64,000 nt of DNA from Planctomicrobium piriforme (GCF_900113665.1 NZ_FOQD01000015.1:148080-212079), one strand, 5' to 3'. Shown: positions 50,819 through 62,646, counted from the stretch's first letter. Numbers and translations: made by a program. Notes: generated by a model from the letters alone, not told the origin.

Positions 50819-51919
50819 TCATTCCATCGCAGACTCAACCGATTCATCGCTGGTTGACTCGACGTCTTTCGGTTCCGGTGCCCCCAGCGTCGCCATCTGA
50901 CTGCACATATAGAAAGGTGTCCTGTAGATATTGATGCCAGCCGTCTTGATCTCTTGCAAATCCTTGTCCGAAACACGGATCGCGACATCCAGTTCAACTG
51001 ATCGGACATCAATGAGGGTTTTAAAACTCGGCACGCTGGCATTCGTCAAGTAAAGACCGCGTAACCAAAGGTGCAACGAATTTAGGTGCGACAGCAACGC
51101 GATGTCTCCATCGATGACATCATCGATCTCCAAAGTCTTCAACTCAGGAGCCGTGTTCAACTGTTCAATTGCTGCCAACGAAAGCTCTTCCGCAGAGAGT
51201 CTGACGGATTCCAGTTGTGTCTGATTGGCAACGCATTGAAGCTTGTCGGCAAGCAATGCAGCATTCTGTTGATCAAATGCCGTCCTTGGGGGTGGTTGGA
51301 ATGACAACTCACCTGAAGAAGACTTCTGGCTCAAGAACTCAAGCCGAGTAATTGAGCGGGCGCCACACAAGATCCTAAGCCCCTTCCCGGTCACCTGACA
51401 CTTGCCAACAGATAACTCTTCGAGATTGGCAAGCGGACCAAGACGCTTCAATCCCTCATCCGTAATCGAGCACCCGTTCAAGCACAAACAGAGCCGGGGG
51501 ATGAGACTTAATGATGTTTGATTTCGATTGACCCAGGCATCGTCGAAAAAAGGTGTGGACAAGGTCACAATCGTGTTCGAAACGCGAGGCTTGATTGTGA
51601 CGCGGCCTTTCGTCCAGCGTCGCAATTGTGATTCAATCCAGGGCTCATTGAAAATGTCCGGAAGTATGGGCATTCGATTGAAACTGCCGCCAAGATTTTC
51701 GACCTCCGCGCTCAGCACCGCCGTCAACAACCTCTGCCGAACCAATGAACTGACAAAATAGGCGACGGCCCCAACAACCAGGATCACAATCAACACCCGA
51801 GGGCGGACGAGCCTCGATTTCTGCGACAAATCGCGAGTTGATTTCACGGCATCCACGTCCAAATCCCAGTTCTGCCAAATTCGAAGTGCCTCGTCAGGCC
51901 TCGTGGCACATCTCAGCAT
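50819..51919 (-). CDS. LRR-like membrane-anchored hypothetical protein
   Basis: Protein of 366 residues with one membrane segment at about residues 42-60 (VLIVILVVGAVAYFVSSLV) after a charged N terminus. The extracytoplasmic part contains leucine-rich-repeat-like stretches (LCLNGCSITDEGLKRLGPLA, LEELSVGKCQVTGKGLRIL, LESVRLSAEELSLAAIEQL, LKTLEIDDVIDGDIALLSHL) of the ribonuclease-inhibitor type common in planctomycetes. No enzyme domain is seen. The start is ATG 51919. It is likely a protein-binding scaffold. It is transcribed away from the diesterase gene. Confidence 0.68.
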   Translation of the reverse strand: MLRCATRPDEALRIWQNWDLDVDAVKSTRDLSQKSRLVRPRVLIVILVVGAVAYFVSSLVRQRLLTAVLSAEVENLGGSFNRMPILPDIFNEPWIESQLRRWTKGRVTIKPRVSNTIVTLSTPFFDDAWVNRNQTSLSLIPRLCLCLNGCSITDEGLKRLGPLANLEELSVGKCQVTGKGLRILCGARSITRLEFLSQKSSSGELSFQPPPRTAFDQQNAALLADKLQCVANQTQLESVRLSAEELSLAAIEQLNTAPELKTLEIDDVIDGDIALLSHLNSLHLWLRGLYLTNASVPSFKTLIDVRSVELDVAIRVSDKDLQEIKTAGINIYRTPFYMCSQMATLGAPEPKDVESTSDESVESAME

Positions 51920-52022
51920 ACTGCTAAAATGACTTGAGATGTGAGCCGAATCGCTCTCTTGGTGACGCGGCTCAACCTCATTTTGCTTCCTGAATCAGGA
52001 ACCTTCCCCAGGCGATCACAAG

Positions 52023-53009
52023 ATGACCAGGCACAAAACCCCCATCATCATCGCCCATCGCGGAGCTTCCGGGTATCTGCCCGAGCATACGCTCGAAGCC
52101 AAGGCCATGGCGCATGCGCTGGGGGCGGATTACCTCGAGCAGGATCTCGTTCTCACTCGTGACGACGTTCCCATCGTACTGCACGACATTCATCTCGACA
52201 CGGTGACCGACGTCGCCGACCTGTTTCCCGGACGTGCCCATGGTGACGGGCGTTACTATGCCATCGATTTCACGCTGGAAGAAATCCGCAGGTTGACCGT
52301 TTCCGAACGATTTGATCCCAAGACGCAGAAGGCCGTTTTTCCAAAGCGTTTCCCGGCTCATCAGGGACGCTTTCGCATCCCTACTCTGGTCGAAGAGCTC
52401 GAACTGATTCAAGGTCTCAACAGCAGTACGCGGCGCGGCGCCGGCATTTACCCGGAACTCAAACAGCCGCAGTTCCACCATCAGGCCGGCAAAGACATCG
52501 CTCGGATCGCGATCGAAATCCTGAAAGACTTCGGGTACCACTCCGAAGAACATCTCTGCTACCTGCAATGCTTCGACTTCGGCGAACTCAAGCGCATCCG
52601 CCACGAACTCGGCTGCCGGCTGCCGCTGATTCAACTGCTGGAAGAACGGGACTGCTCATCGGCGCTCGCGAATCCGGAACAGCTCAAGGCCCTCATGCAG
52701 CAAATCGCCGGTTACGCCGACGGCATCGGCCCAAACCTGATTTCGGTGTTTCCAATCGAAGCCGCCCCGACAAGCCCTTCTCACCTGAAAGAAGAAACGA
52801 AACGGGAAAGCCGCCTCGTCGCTGCGGCTCATCACGCAGGCCTGGTCGTTCACCCCTGGACTTACCGTGCCGATGCCCTGCCGAAAAACTTCAGCACGTT
52901 CGAGGAACTGCATCAGGCAACCATCGCCGCCCACATCGACGGCATCTTTACCGACTTCCCCGACCAAAGCCGCGAGCTGTTCCGAAGCCACATGAACCCG
53001 TCAACGTAG
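52023..53009 (+). CDS. Glycerophosphodiester phosphodiesterase
   Basis: GDPD-family hydrolase of 328 residues that releases glycerol-3-phosphate from deacylated phospholipids. The first catalytic His pair and Glu are in IIAHRGASGYLPEHTLEAK, and metal ligands follow in YLEQDLVLTRDDVPIVLHD. The C-terminal barrel strands are VVHPWTYRADALP and HIDGIFTDFPDQSRE. The long insertion between, with IYPELKQPQFH, resembles periplasmic GlpQ-type enzymes, but no signal peptide is visible, so a cytoplasmic location is possible. The start is ATG 52023. The gene ends 33 bp before the heptamer array shared with the convergent lactonase gene. Confidence 0.93.
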   Translation: MTRHKTPIIIAHRGASGYLPEHTLEAKAMAHALGADYLEQDLVLTRDDVPIVLHDIHLDTVTDVADLFPGRAHGDGRYYAIDFTLEEIRRLTVSERFDPKTQKAVFPKRFPAHQGRFRIPTLVEELELIQGLNSSTRRGAGIYPELKQPQFHHQAGKDIARIAIEILKDFGYHSEEHLCYLQCFDFGELKRIRHELGCRLPLIQLLEERDCSSALANPEQLKALMQQIAGYADGIGPNLISVFPIEAAPTSPSHLKEETKRESRLVAAAHHAGLVVHPWTYRADALPKNFSTFEELHQATIAAHIDGIFTDFPDQSRELFRSHMNPST

Positions 53010-53042
53010 CCCACACATCAACCAACATCCGTACACGCCCGC

Positions 53043-53112
53043 CTTCAACCTTCAACCTTCAACCTTCAACCTTCAACCCTCAACCTTCAACCCTCAACCC
53101 TCAACCCTCAAC
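53043..53112. repeat. Heptamer array, 10 units, running into lactonase gene
   Basis: Ten contiguous units of C(T/C)TCAAC: five CTTCAAC, then CCTCAAC, CTTCAAC and three CCTCAAC. The lactonase stop codon (53094-53096) falls inside the eighth unit, so the last units encode the final residues of that protein. Confidence 0.9.
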
Positions 53113-54278
53113 CACTTCACACACACCGGCATCGGTACCCGAATCACCTCACCGGTCGGAGTCAGCCCCCCGGTGGTCTGGTCAATCTTGAACACCACAA
53201 CCGTGTCGCTGTCCTGGTTGGCCGCCATCAAGAATTGCCCCGTCGGATCGATGCTGAAGTTGCGGGGGATCTTCCCATTCGTTGAAGTAAAACCGACAGC
53301 CGTCAGTTTGCCGTTTTCGCCGATCTGATAAATCGCCAGACTGTCAGGCCCGCGATTGGAGACGTAAAGAAACTTCCCGCTCGGATGCACCACCACTTCG
53401 GCGGTGCCGCCGGTGCCCGTGTAGTCGGCGGGAATCGTGGTGATCGTCTGCAGCGGATTCAACTTGCCTGTCGCAGCGTCATAGCTGAACGCCGTCACGG
53501 TCCAGTCGAGTTCGTTGTTGTTGTAGGCGAACTTGCCGTTGGGATGAAAAGCAAAGTGCCGCGGACCAGCGCCTGGCTTGGCGGTGACCGTTTGAGCGTG
53601 TTCCCCGTCAAGCTTCCCGGTCTTCTGATCGAAGGGGTACACCTTCAAGCGATCGGTCCCCAGGTCGGCGACAAACGCGAACCGCCCGTCCGGAGACAGA
53701 TTGACGGAATGAGCGTGCGGCGATTCCTGACGCTTCGGATTCGCACTCTTGCCTGAGTGCTGCACGCTGGAAGTCGCCTTGCCAATCGATCCATCAGCGT
53801 TCAGATCAAAGCAGACCGCGGATTTTCCTTTGCCATAACTGGCGACCAGCGCATGCTCCCCTTCTCGATCCACTGAGACATGACAGGTAATCGTCCCCTG
53901 CGTCGGGACGGAGTTCAGTAACTTCAATTCTCCAGTCTTCTGATCAACGCGATAGGCCGTCAGGCTGGCTGTGCCTTGCTGCTGCGGTGCGGGACCAATC
54001 GCAGCCACTTCATTGACCACATACAAGTTCTTGCTGCCCGGCCCGAACGCCATGAACGATGGATTGGCTCCTTCCGCCACCAGCCGCGGCTCGCCTGCCT
54101 TCCCCGTCGCCGGATCAAACTCGAACAGATAGATCCCTTTGCTCTCCTTCGCGCCATAGGTGGTATACGTCCCCACATACACCCGATACGCCTTCGGCAG
54201 CGCCTCTGCTGCGGGCAGCCATGTTGAAAACGAAATCACCCCCAGCAACATCACCAGCGCGCGAGTCACAACGGTCAT
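53094..54278 (-). CDS. Secreted lactonase-family beta-propeller (6-phosphogluconolactonase-like)
   Basis: Seven-bladed beta-propeller of 394 residues of the lactonase family (COG2706 type). ATG 54278 follows a GGAGGACGAGGA-type ribosome site and gives a signal peptide (MTVVTRALVMLLGVISFSTW); the longer upstream frame is not used. Signatures are YRVYVGTYTTYGAKESKGIY, LYVVNEVAA, FAFVADLGTDRLKVYPFDQ, GPRHFAFHPNGKFAYNNNEL and FLYVSNRGPDSLAIYQI. Cytoplasmic relatives hydrolyse 6-phosphogluconolactone; exported copies in planctomycetes may act on other lactones or be non-enzymatic. The C-terminal residues WLRVEG are encoded by heptamer repeats. Confidence 0.9.
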   Translation of the reverse strand: MTVVTRALVMLLGVISFSTWLPAAEALPKAYRVYVGTYTTYGAKESKGIYLFEFDPATGKAGEPRLVAEGANPSFMAFGPGSKNLYVVNEVAAIGPAPQQQGTASLTAYRVDQKTGELKLLNSVPTQGTITCHVSVDREGEHALVASYGKGKSAVCFDLNADGSIGKATSSVQHSGKSANPKRQESPHAHSVNLSPDGRFAFVADLGTDRLKVYPFDQKTGKLDGEHAQTVTAKPGAGPRHFAFHPNGKFAYNNNELDWTVTAFSYDAATGKLNPLQTITTIPADYTGTGGTAEVVVHPSGKFLYVSNRGPDSLAIYQIGENGKLTAVGFTSTNGKIPRNFSIDPTGQFLMAANQDSDTVVVFKIDQTTGGLTPTGEVIRVPMPVCVKWLRVEG

Positions 54279-54318
54279 TCCTCGTCCTCCACAATCCGGC
54301 CAAAGCAGCGATAGAAAG

Positions 54319-54354
54319 CGTTTCGCCGCACACGAAAACGTATGCGGCGAAACG
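54319..54354 (-). terminator. Strong hairpin after oxidoreductase gene
   Basis: Perfect 12-bp stem CGTTTCGCCGCA (54319-54330) with TGCGGCGAAACG (54343-54354), plus an inner ACG/CGT pair around AAAA. On the minus strand it lies 27 bp after the Gfo/Idh/MocA stop, followed by only a weak T-rich run. Confidence 0.7.
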
Positions 54355-54381
54355 GAAAGTTCGACTCTCAAACAGCAGGCC

Positions 54382-55707
54382 TTACGACTTCAACACCTGC
54401 GTCACCCCGGGAACCGGCACCGGGTAGGCGCCGTCCGGGCCGGGGACAACCGGCGGGGTCGCTTCCCAGCTGTATTCCTTCGGCATGATGTCGAGTCCCT
54501 TGGCCAGGGCATCTTCCATCTTGATGACCTTGCCGGAGTAGCTGCACATGCGGCCCAGAATGGCCGTCATCGTGCTCATCGCGCCGTTGTCCGCTTCGGT
54601 GTACGGCTGACCGGCACGGATCGCCGCAAACAGATCGTCGTGTTCGACCTGATATGGGTTGCCCCCTTCTTCGCGGATCCGTTCCGGCTTGTCGTTGCCA
54701 AAGAGCGAAACGCGGAACGAAGGACCAAGGTCGATAATCCCCTTGGTGGTGTGAACGTGTTCGCTCACAGGGTTCCAGCAGTTCTTGATGTGCCGGCACT
54801 GGCTCATCATCACCGTCCCGTCTTCGTAGGTGAACTCGCAGGCGTGATGGTCGAAGATGTCGCCATACTTGGGGTCTTTGCGAACTTCACGTCCACCCAT
54901 GCCGTTACAGCTGACTGGATAGCCCTTCATGATCCAGTTGCCGACGTCGAGATTGTGAATGTGTTGTTCCACAATGTGATCGCCGGAGAGCCAGTTGTAG
55001 TAGTACCAGTTGCGAACCTGATACTCCATTTCCGACTTGGCGTCTTCACGCTTCAGACGCGGTTCCCAGACGCCAGCGCTGTTCCAGTACACGCGCAGGG
55101 CTCGCACGTCGCCGAGTTCGCCGTCGTGAATCCGCTTGACCATATCGAGGTACGGCTTCTGGTGATGCCGCTGCAGGCCGACGCCGACCTTCAGTCCCTT
55201 TTCCTTGGCTTTGCGCGAGGCATCGAGCACCCGCTGCACGCCCGGCGCGTCGGTGGCGACCGGCTTTTCCATGAAGATGTTCTTGCCCTGAGCGACGGCG
55301 TATTCGAAGTGAATCGGACGCAGTCCCGGCGGAGTTGCCAGAATCACCAGGTCAACGCCGGAATCGATCACCTGCTTGTAGGCGTCAAAGCCCACGAACT
55401 GCCGCGACTTTTCGACATCCACTTCCGCGTCCGGCACGCCGGAAACCGCCTTCTGAATGTTCCGCAACGAGTTGTCGATGGCGTCCTGAAAGGCGTCCCC
55501 CATCGAAACGAGCTTCACCTTCCCCTTGGTCGACAGCGCCTGGGCGGCAGCGCCAGAACCGCGGCCCCCGCAACCGACCAGCCCGATCTTGATTTCGTCG
55601 CTCCCATCGGCATAGGCGCGGCTCGAAATACTGCTCAGCAAACCAGTCCCCAGCACGACGGCGGCGGACGACGTCTTCAGAAAATCTCGGCGAGTCGGTT
55701 CAGACAT
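54382..55707 (-). CDS. Tat-exported Gfo/Idh/MocA family oxidoreductase
   Basis: NAD(P)-dependent oxidoreductase of 441 residues. The N terminus MSEPTRRDFLKTSSAAVVLG carries a twin-arginine signal (RRDFLK), so it is exported folded with its cofactor. The Rossmann fold starts EIKIGLVGCGGRGSGAAAQA. EKPVATDAPGVQRVL near residue 175 holds the conserved EKP, and VGLQRHHQKPYLDMVKRIHD follows. The C-terminal domain continues with DHIVEQHIHNLDVGNWIMKG. Planctomycetes carry many such Tat-exported copies, thought to act on sugars or inositols outside the cytoplasm. The substrate is unknown. Confidence 0.93.
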   Translation of the reverse strand: MSEPTRRDFLKTSSAAVVLGTGLLSSISSRAYADGSDEIKIGLVGCGGRGSGAAAQALSTKGKVKLVSMGDAFQDAIDNSLRNIQKAVSGVPDAEVDVEKSRQFVGFDAYKQVIDSGVDLVILATPPGLRPIHFEYAVAQGKNIFMEKPVATDAPGVQRVLDASRKAKEKGLKVGVGLQRHHQKPYLDMVKRIHDGELGDVRALRVYWNSAGVWEPRLKREDAKSEMEYQVRNWYYYNWLSGDHIVEQHIHNLDVGNWIMKGYPVSCNGMGGREVRKDPKYGDIFDHHACEFTYEDGTVMMSQCRHIKNCWNPVSEHVHTTKGIIDLGPSFRVSLFGNDKPERIREEGGNPYQVEHDDLFAAIRAGQPYTEADNGAMSTMTAILGRMCSYSGKVIKMEDALAKGLDIMPKEYSWEATPPVVPGPDGAYPVPVPGVTQVLKS

Positions 55708-56060
55708 GAGTGACTTCCCATCAATTTCGTACTGTATGCAGAAGAGCCGGCGGCTCCCCCATTCCCGTGGGCGCGAAAAGTCCCCTCACCACAGCGATGG
55801 CGGCTGTCCTTCACAACTCCACGGTGTGCCACACGCACACGTCTCGCCGCTATCTTTGCAGAACGACTGCAAAAGTACACCCATCAGCGACCATTGACGC
55901 GAGTTTGCCGCTCGGGCAGGATAGAGAGAACTGCACAGTCAGTTGCCGGCCGCGCCCCGGATCCGCGCTTTTTTCCTCAGGCTTTTTCTCCGCGGTGGAA
56001 ATCGGCCTGTATGATCTGAACAGGGCGGCAACGACGGCGGCATTGCGGACGGGCGGAACT
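55708..56060. other. Divergent intergenic region
   Basis: No supported gene and no recognised repeat. Separates the minus-strand oxidoreductase and the plus-strand PSCyt1 gene. An open frame extends through it in front of the PSCyt1 gene but lacks export-signal or family sequence. Confidence 0.5.
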
Positions 56061-59165
<3,105 letters not shown>

Positions 59166-59193
59166 TGCGTTTGATGAAGAGGGGCCGATCCCA

Positions 59194-59748
59194 ATGAAGA
59201 ATTACTTCAAACTTTTCACGTCACATGATGTGTGGGGATCTTTTCTTCTTTATCTCGTCGGTGTGCTCCTTCTTGGATCGACTACCTATCCAATCCGCTT
59301 ACTACTGTCTGTGCTGCACATGGTAAACAACACAGATCCCGCGATAGATCCGCTTTGGCATTCCGTTCGCCAGCACTTTCTTGTTGGAATTATATCGGCG
59401 ATGGGCGTTGCTTTGATGGTTCTCATGCTGCTCGTAACAGGCTCATATAAAAAAACTGAATCATTAGATTTTCTAGTACTTGCCGCAATGATCTTCGCGC
59501 CATATCTCTTCGATTCACTGATGATCTGGGCACGGTGCGACAACTTTCTTGACTCCACAAAAGCAACATGCCCCTGGCAGACGATCTCCGAATTCGATTC
59601 TGATCCTTTGAGACAGGTCATTTTTTACGCAACTCTTCTCGCTCTTCTTGTCATTGGTTTAGGGTTATATCGATGGCGGATCTCAAATTTTGACAAGATT
59701 GGTCACGGAAAACTGCACGATGCGACTCCGTCGGCAGCCTCTCCATGA
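59194..59748 (+). CDS. Membrane protein, paralogue A of a tandem pair
   Basis: Inner-membrane protein of 184 residues with four likely helices (about 14-32, 66-90, 95-115 and 148-166). It is homologous along its length to the gene at 60614-61162. Both share an N terminus of the MK-x-x-FKLF type, a V/I-RQHFL-V/I-GI segment and MIWARC-x-x-F-x-D, then CPWQTISEF-x-SDP-x-RQ-x-IF. No known family is recognised. The coding DNA is more A/T-rich than the neighbouring PSCyt1 gene. ATG 59194 follows GAAGAGGGG, 28 bp after the PSCyt1 stop, so it may be read from that promoter. Confidence 0.68.
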   Translation: MKNYFKLFTSHDVWGSFLLYLVGVLLLGSTTYPIRLLLSVLHMVNNTDPAIDPLWHSVRQHFLVGIISAMGVALMVLMLLVTGSYKKTESLDFLVLAAMIFAPYLFDSLMIWARCDNFLDSTKATCPWQTISEFDSDPLRQVIFYATLLALLVIGLGLYRWRISNFDKIGHGKLHDATPSAASP

Positions 59749-59792
59749 CCGCAAGTTCGCATTCCGATAAAAAATCCATCGCCCAATCGCTC

Positions 59793-59820
59793 TATCGGGG
59801 AGCGGGGCCGGGGGTGAGGG
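59793..59820. repeat. GC-rich dispersed repeat, partial copy d
   Basis: CGGGGAGCGGGGCCGGGGGTGAGG-type sequence matching the 3' half of copies a-c; the CCCC arm of the hairpin is missing or decayed. Located between the two small genes. Confidence 0.6.
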
Positions 59821-59860
59821 ATAAAAACCAGATAATGATTTCGATTCAGTTCGACATGAC

Positions 59861-60520
59861 ATGACCAACAAAATGCGCCGGACAGGCAAAACTGAGCTGA
59901 CAGACGACGAGTTGATTTTGCTCGACATCCTGTTTGACGGCAGGGTACGACAGCGCATGCTCAGAAGGAAATATTTTCAGGAACAATGGAACTACCAGCC
60001 ACACAACCTGGACGATGACGAGTTGCTTGTCACATTGAAGAAACTGGTGGACTCAGGCTTCCTCGAAATCACGGATGAACAAAGTGACATCATCTATGCA
60101 ATGACGCCCTTGGGAGGGCAAAAATGGGAGTCGGAGAGATTGCCTGTCTGGCACCGATTTGCGACCGAGTTTTATGGACGGACATTGCGCGACAGTCCAT
60201 ACGTCACGATCTTGGCAATAACTGCTGAAGCACGCGATGACTTGTGGAACCTGGGAAATGAGACACACCTTTTCAAGTATCGGACGGGATTCCTGAAAAA
60301 GATCACAACGAAGAATTTCGACAATCACTCCATGGATTTTGATTGGAAGCAGTTTCCCGAACTCCATGCACTTGTCGCCACGATTCGCGACCGCAATCCA
60401 CTTGAGTACTGCGACTGGGAAAGGTTCAACCAGAAACGAACCTTCTGGCGAACCATCGGAGAGTCCGACAAATTCTGGGGCGAGGCAACAAACTCCAGTG
60501 CGAACAAGCTGGATAACTGA
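59861..60520 (+). CDS. Hypothetical protein, winged-helix-like N terminus
   Basis: Soluble protein of 219 residues, rich in charged and aromatic residues. Residues about 15-95 (LTDDELILLDILFDGRVRQR, LVTLKKLVDSGFLEI, IIYAMTPLGGQKWESERLPV) read like a winged helix in which the beta wing follows the second helix pair, but no DNA-binding motif is certain. The C-terminal part (YVTILAITAEARDDLWNLGN, HALVATIRDRNPLEYCDWER) is unrecognised. It sits between the two membrane paralogues on the same strand. The start is ATG 59861. A regulatory role for the cluster is speculation. Confidence 0.6.
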   Translation: MTNKMRRTGKTELTDDELILLDILFDGRVRQRMLRRKYFQEQWNYQPHNLDDDELLVTLKKLVDSGFLEITDEQSDIIYAMTPLGGQKWESERLPVWHRFATEFYGRTLRDSPYVTILAITAEARDDLWNLGNETHLFKYRTGFLKKITTKNFDNHSMDFDWKQFPELHALVATIRDRNPLEYCDWERFNQKRTFWRTIGESDKFWGEATNSSANKLDN

Positions 60521-60613
60521 CCGCTGAAGGCTCCTTTGTAATGACAATTCCCTCAACACTCGCCCAGGCCCACTCCCGTCACTGGTGCACCTTTGATGAG
60601 GGGCTCGATCTCG

Positions 60614-61162
60614 ATGAAAGACAACTTTAAACTTTTCGGCCCCCACGACCTGTTTGGAATACTACTCCTTGCGATGGTGGGAGTCTTCCTGCTTTCGTCG
60701 AATTCATATGTGATCGAATTCCTGGGAGCTGTGTTGCATGTGCCGGATAACAGCAATCCCGACGCTGAGGCCCCCTGGTCGATCATTCGCCAACATTTCC
60801 TGATCGGAATTGCGTCAGCGATTGGCGGAGTCTTGATTGTTTTGCTGATGGTGGTGACAGGGGCCTGTAAGAAATCTGAGGCCACGACTTTCTTATTGAT
60901 CCCTTCGATGGTCTTACTGCCAAATGTCTTTGAATCGATCATGATCTGGGCACGGTGCAACCATTTTTTCGATCCTGCAAAAATTGTGTGCCCGTGGCAG
61001 ACCATCTCCGAATTCAATTCCGATCCCTGGAGGCAAATTATTTTCATTGCCACACTGCTCGGTGTTCTTATCGCCTCCTGGCTGTCATATCGATTTTCAA
61101 AAGTCGACAAGGCTGACAATGAAAGCCCGCAAGCAGCCACTCCGTCGACAGCCATCTCCTGA
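60614..61162 (+). CDS. Membrane protein, paralogue B of a tandem pair
   Basis: Inner-membrane protein of 182 residues, homologue of the product of 59194-59748, with the same four-helix layout and the shared cysteines in MIWARCNHFFDPAKIVCPWQ. ATG 60614 is chosen because it aligns with the start of paralogue A, and the upstream text (GATGAGGGGCTCGATCTCG) is a diverged copy of the leader of paralogue A, showing that the duplication included the ribosome-binding region. The C terminus is a short charged tail. No family is recognised. Confidence 0.68.
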   Translation: MKDNFKLFGPHDLFGILLLAMVGVFLLSSNSYVIEFLGAVLHVPDNSNPDAEAPWSIIRQHFLIGIASAIGGVLIVLLMVVTGACKKSEATTFLLIPSMVLLPNVFESIMIWARCNHFFDPAKIVCPWQTISEFNSDPWRQIIFIATLLGVLIASWLSYRFSKVDKADNESPQAATPSTAIS

Positions 61163-61203
61163 CGGCGATCTCCCACTTCTCAATGACAAATGACCATTGA
61201 CCA

Positions 61204-62646
61204 ATGACAAATTCTTTTTCTTCCCCGACCGACCCTGCCCTCGCCCAGTCTTTCAACCGGCGCTGGTTCCTCAAAGACTGCGGCGTCGGTCTCGGCGCGA
61301 TTGCTCTCGCCCATCTGAACGCACCGCGACAAGCCGCCGCCGCGCCGCTGCCGGCGGATCCGTTTCTGCCTCGCTCAGGTCATTTCCCTGGCAAGGCGAA
61401 GAACGTCATCTTTCTGTACATGGGGGGCGCGCCGAGTCAGTTTGAGCTGTTCGACTACAAGCCTGATCTCGCCAAATTCGACGGCACCCTGCCGCCGCCG
61501 GAACTGCTCAAAGGCTATCGTGCAGCGTTCATCGATCCGAATTCCAAGCTGCTCGGACCGAAGTTCAAATTCGCCCGACACGGAGAATCCGGCACCGAGC
61601 TTTCGGAACTGCTGCCGCACCTCTCCACGATTGTCGACGACATCACGCTCGTGAAGTCGCTGACCACCGACGCCTTTAATCATGCGCCGGCCCAGATGCT
61701 CATGAGCACCGGCAATCAGATCTTCGGTCGCCCCAGCCTCGGAGCCTGGGTCACCTACGGCCTCGGCAGTGAATCGCAGGATCTCCCGGCGTTCGTCGTC
61801 TTCAGCAGCGGCAAGAAGGGGCCCAGCGGCGGGTACGCCAACTGGGGAAGCGGCTTTCTTCCCACCGTTTATCAGGGCATCCCTTTCCGCGGCGGCAGCG
61901 AGCCGGTCCTCTTTCTCGACAGCCCGGCCGGCATCGACCGCCAGTTGCAGTCCGATTCCATCGAAGCCATCCGCACATTGAACTCGCATCACCTTCAACA
62001 GGTGGGCGATCCGGAAATCGCCACTCGCACGCGGGCGTACGAAACCGCCTTCCGCATGCAGACGAGCGCCCCTGACCTGATGGACATCTCCCAGGAAACT
62101 CAGGCGACTCTCGATCTCTATGGCGCCGAGCCAGGCAAATCGTCCTTCGCCAACAACTGCCTGCTCGCGCGTCGGCTCGTCGAGCGCGGCGTCCGCTTCA
62201 TCGAGCTCTTCCACGAGTCGTGGGACCAGCACGGCAATCTGGTCGCCGACTTGAAGAAGAACTGCACTGACACCGATCAGGCCTGCACCGCCCTGATCAA
62301 AGACCTCAAACAGCGCGGGCTGCTCGAAGACACGCTCGTCATCTGGGGGGGCGAGTTCGGGCGGACCCCAATGGTTCAAGGGGGCAACGACGGCCGCGAC
62401 CATCACCCGAACGCCTTCACCATGTGGTTCGCAGGCGGCGGCATGAAACCCGGCGTCTCCATCGGCGAGACCGACGCGCTCGGCTTCAACGTGACCGAAG
62501 ACCGCGTCCACGTCCGCGACCTGCACGCCACTCTGCTCCACTGCCTGGGCCTCGACCACGAACGCCTGACCTACAAATTCCAGGGCCTCGACATGAAACT
62601 CACCGGAGTGGAACCGGCGAACATCGTGAGCAAAATGCTCGCGTGA
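61204..62646 (+). CDS. Tat-exported DUF1501 (sulfatase-like fold) protein
   Basis: Exported protein of 480 residues of the DUF1501 family, which has an alkaline-phosphatase/sulfatase-like fold. The N terminus contains a twin-arginine motif (NRRWFLKDCGVGLGAIALAH). Body signatures are VIFLYMGGAPSQFELFDYKP, SGKKGPSGGYANWGSGFLP, SWDQHGNLVADLKKNC, VIWGGEFGRTPMVQGGNDGR and HHPNAFTMWFAGGG, the last typical of the family. In planctomycetes and Verrucomicrobia it is nearly always encoded next to a PSCyt1/DUF1549/DUF1553 gene, thought to form one extracytoplasmic system. Here the two are separated by three small genes. Start ATG 61204. Confidence 0.95.
   Translation: MTNSFSSPTDPALAQSFNRRWFLKDCGVGLGAIALAHLNAPRQAAAAPLPADPFLPRSGHFPGKAKNVIFLYMGGAPSQFELFDYKPDLAKFDGTLPPPELLKGYRAAFIDPNSKLLGPKFKFARHGESGTELSELLPHLSTIVDDITLVKSLTTDAFNHAPAQMLMSTGNQIFGRPSLGAWVTYGLGSESQDLPAFVVFSSGKKGPSGGYANWGSGFLPTVYQGIPFRGGSEPVLFLDSPAGIDRQLQSDSIEAIRTLNSHHLQQVGDPEIATRTRAYETAFRMQTSAPDLMDISQETQATLDLYGAEPGKSSFANNCLLARRLVERGVRFIELFHESWDQHGNLVADLKKNCTDTDQACTALIKDLKQRGLLEDTLVIWGGEFGRTPMVQGGNDGRDHHPNAFTMWFAGGGMKPGVSIGETDALGFNVTEDRVHVRDLHATLLHCLGLDHERLTYKFQGLDMKLTGVEPANIVSKMLA

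Noticed and set aside
53043..53112. Possible CRISPR array
   Set aside because: Units are 7 bp with no spacers, so this is a simple tandem repeat.
54160..55713. Long plus-strand open frame of 517 codons opposite the oxidoreductase gene
   Set aside because: Antisense shadow of a well-supported Tat-exported Gfo/Idh/MocA gene; its translation has no family features and the length is explained by the GC-rich codon pattern of the true gene.
55710..56060. N-terminal extension of the PSCyt1 protein by 117 residues
   Set aside because: The extension contains no domain or export signal, while the ATG at 56061 starts a typical signal peptide.
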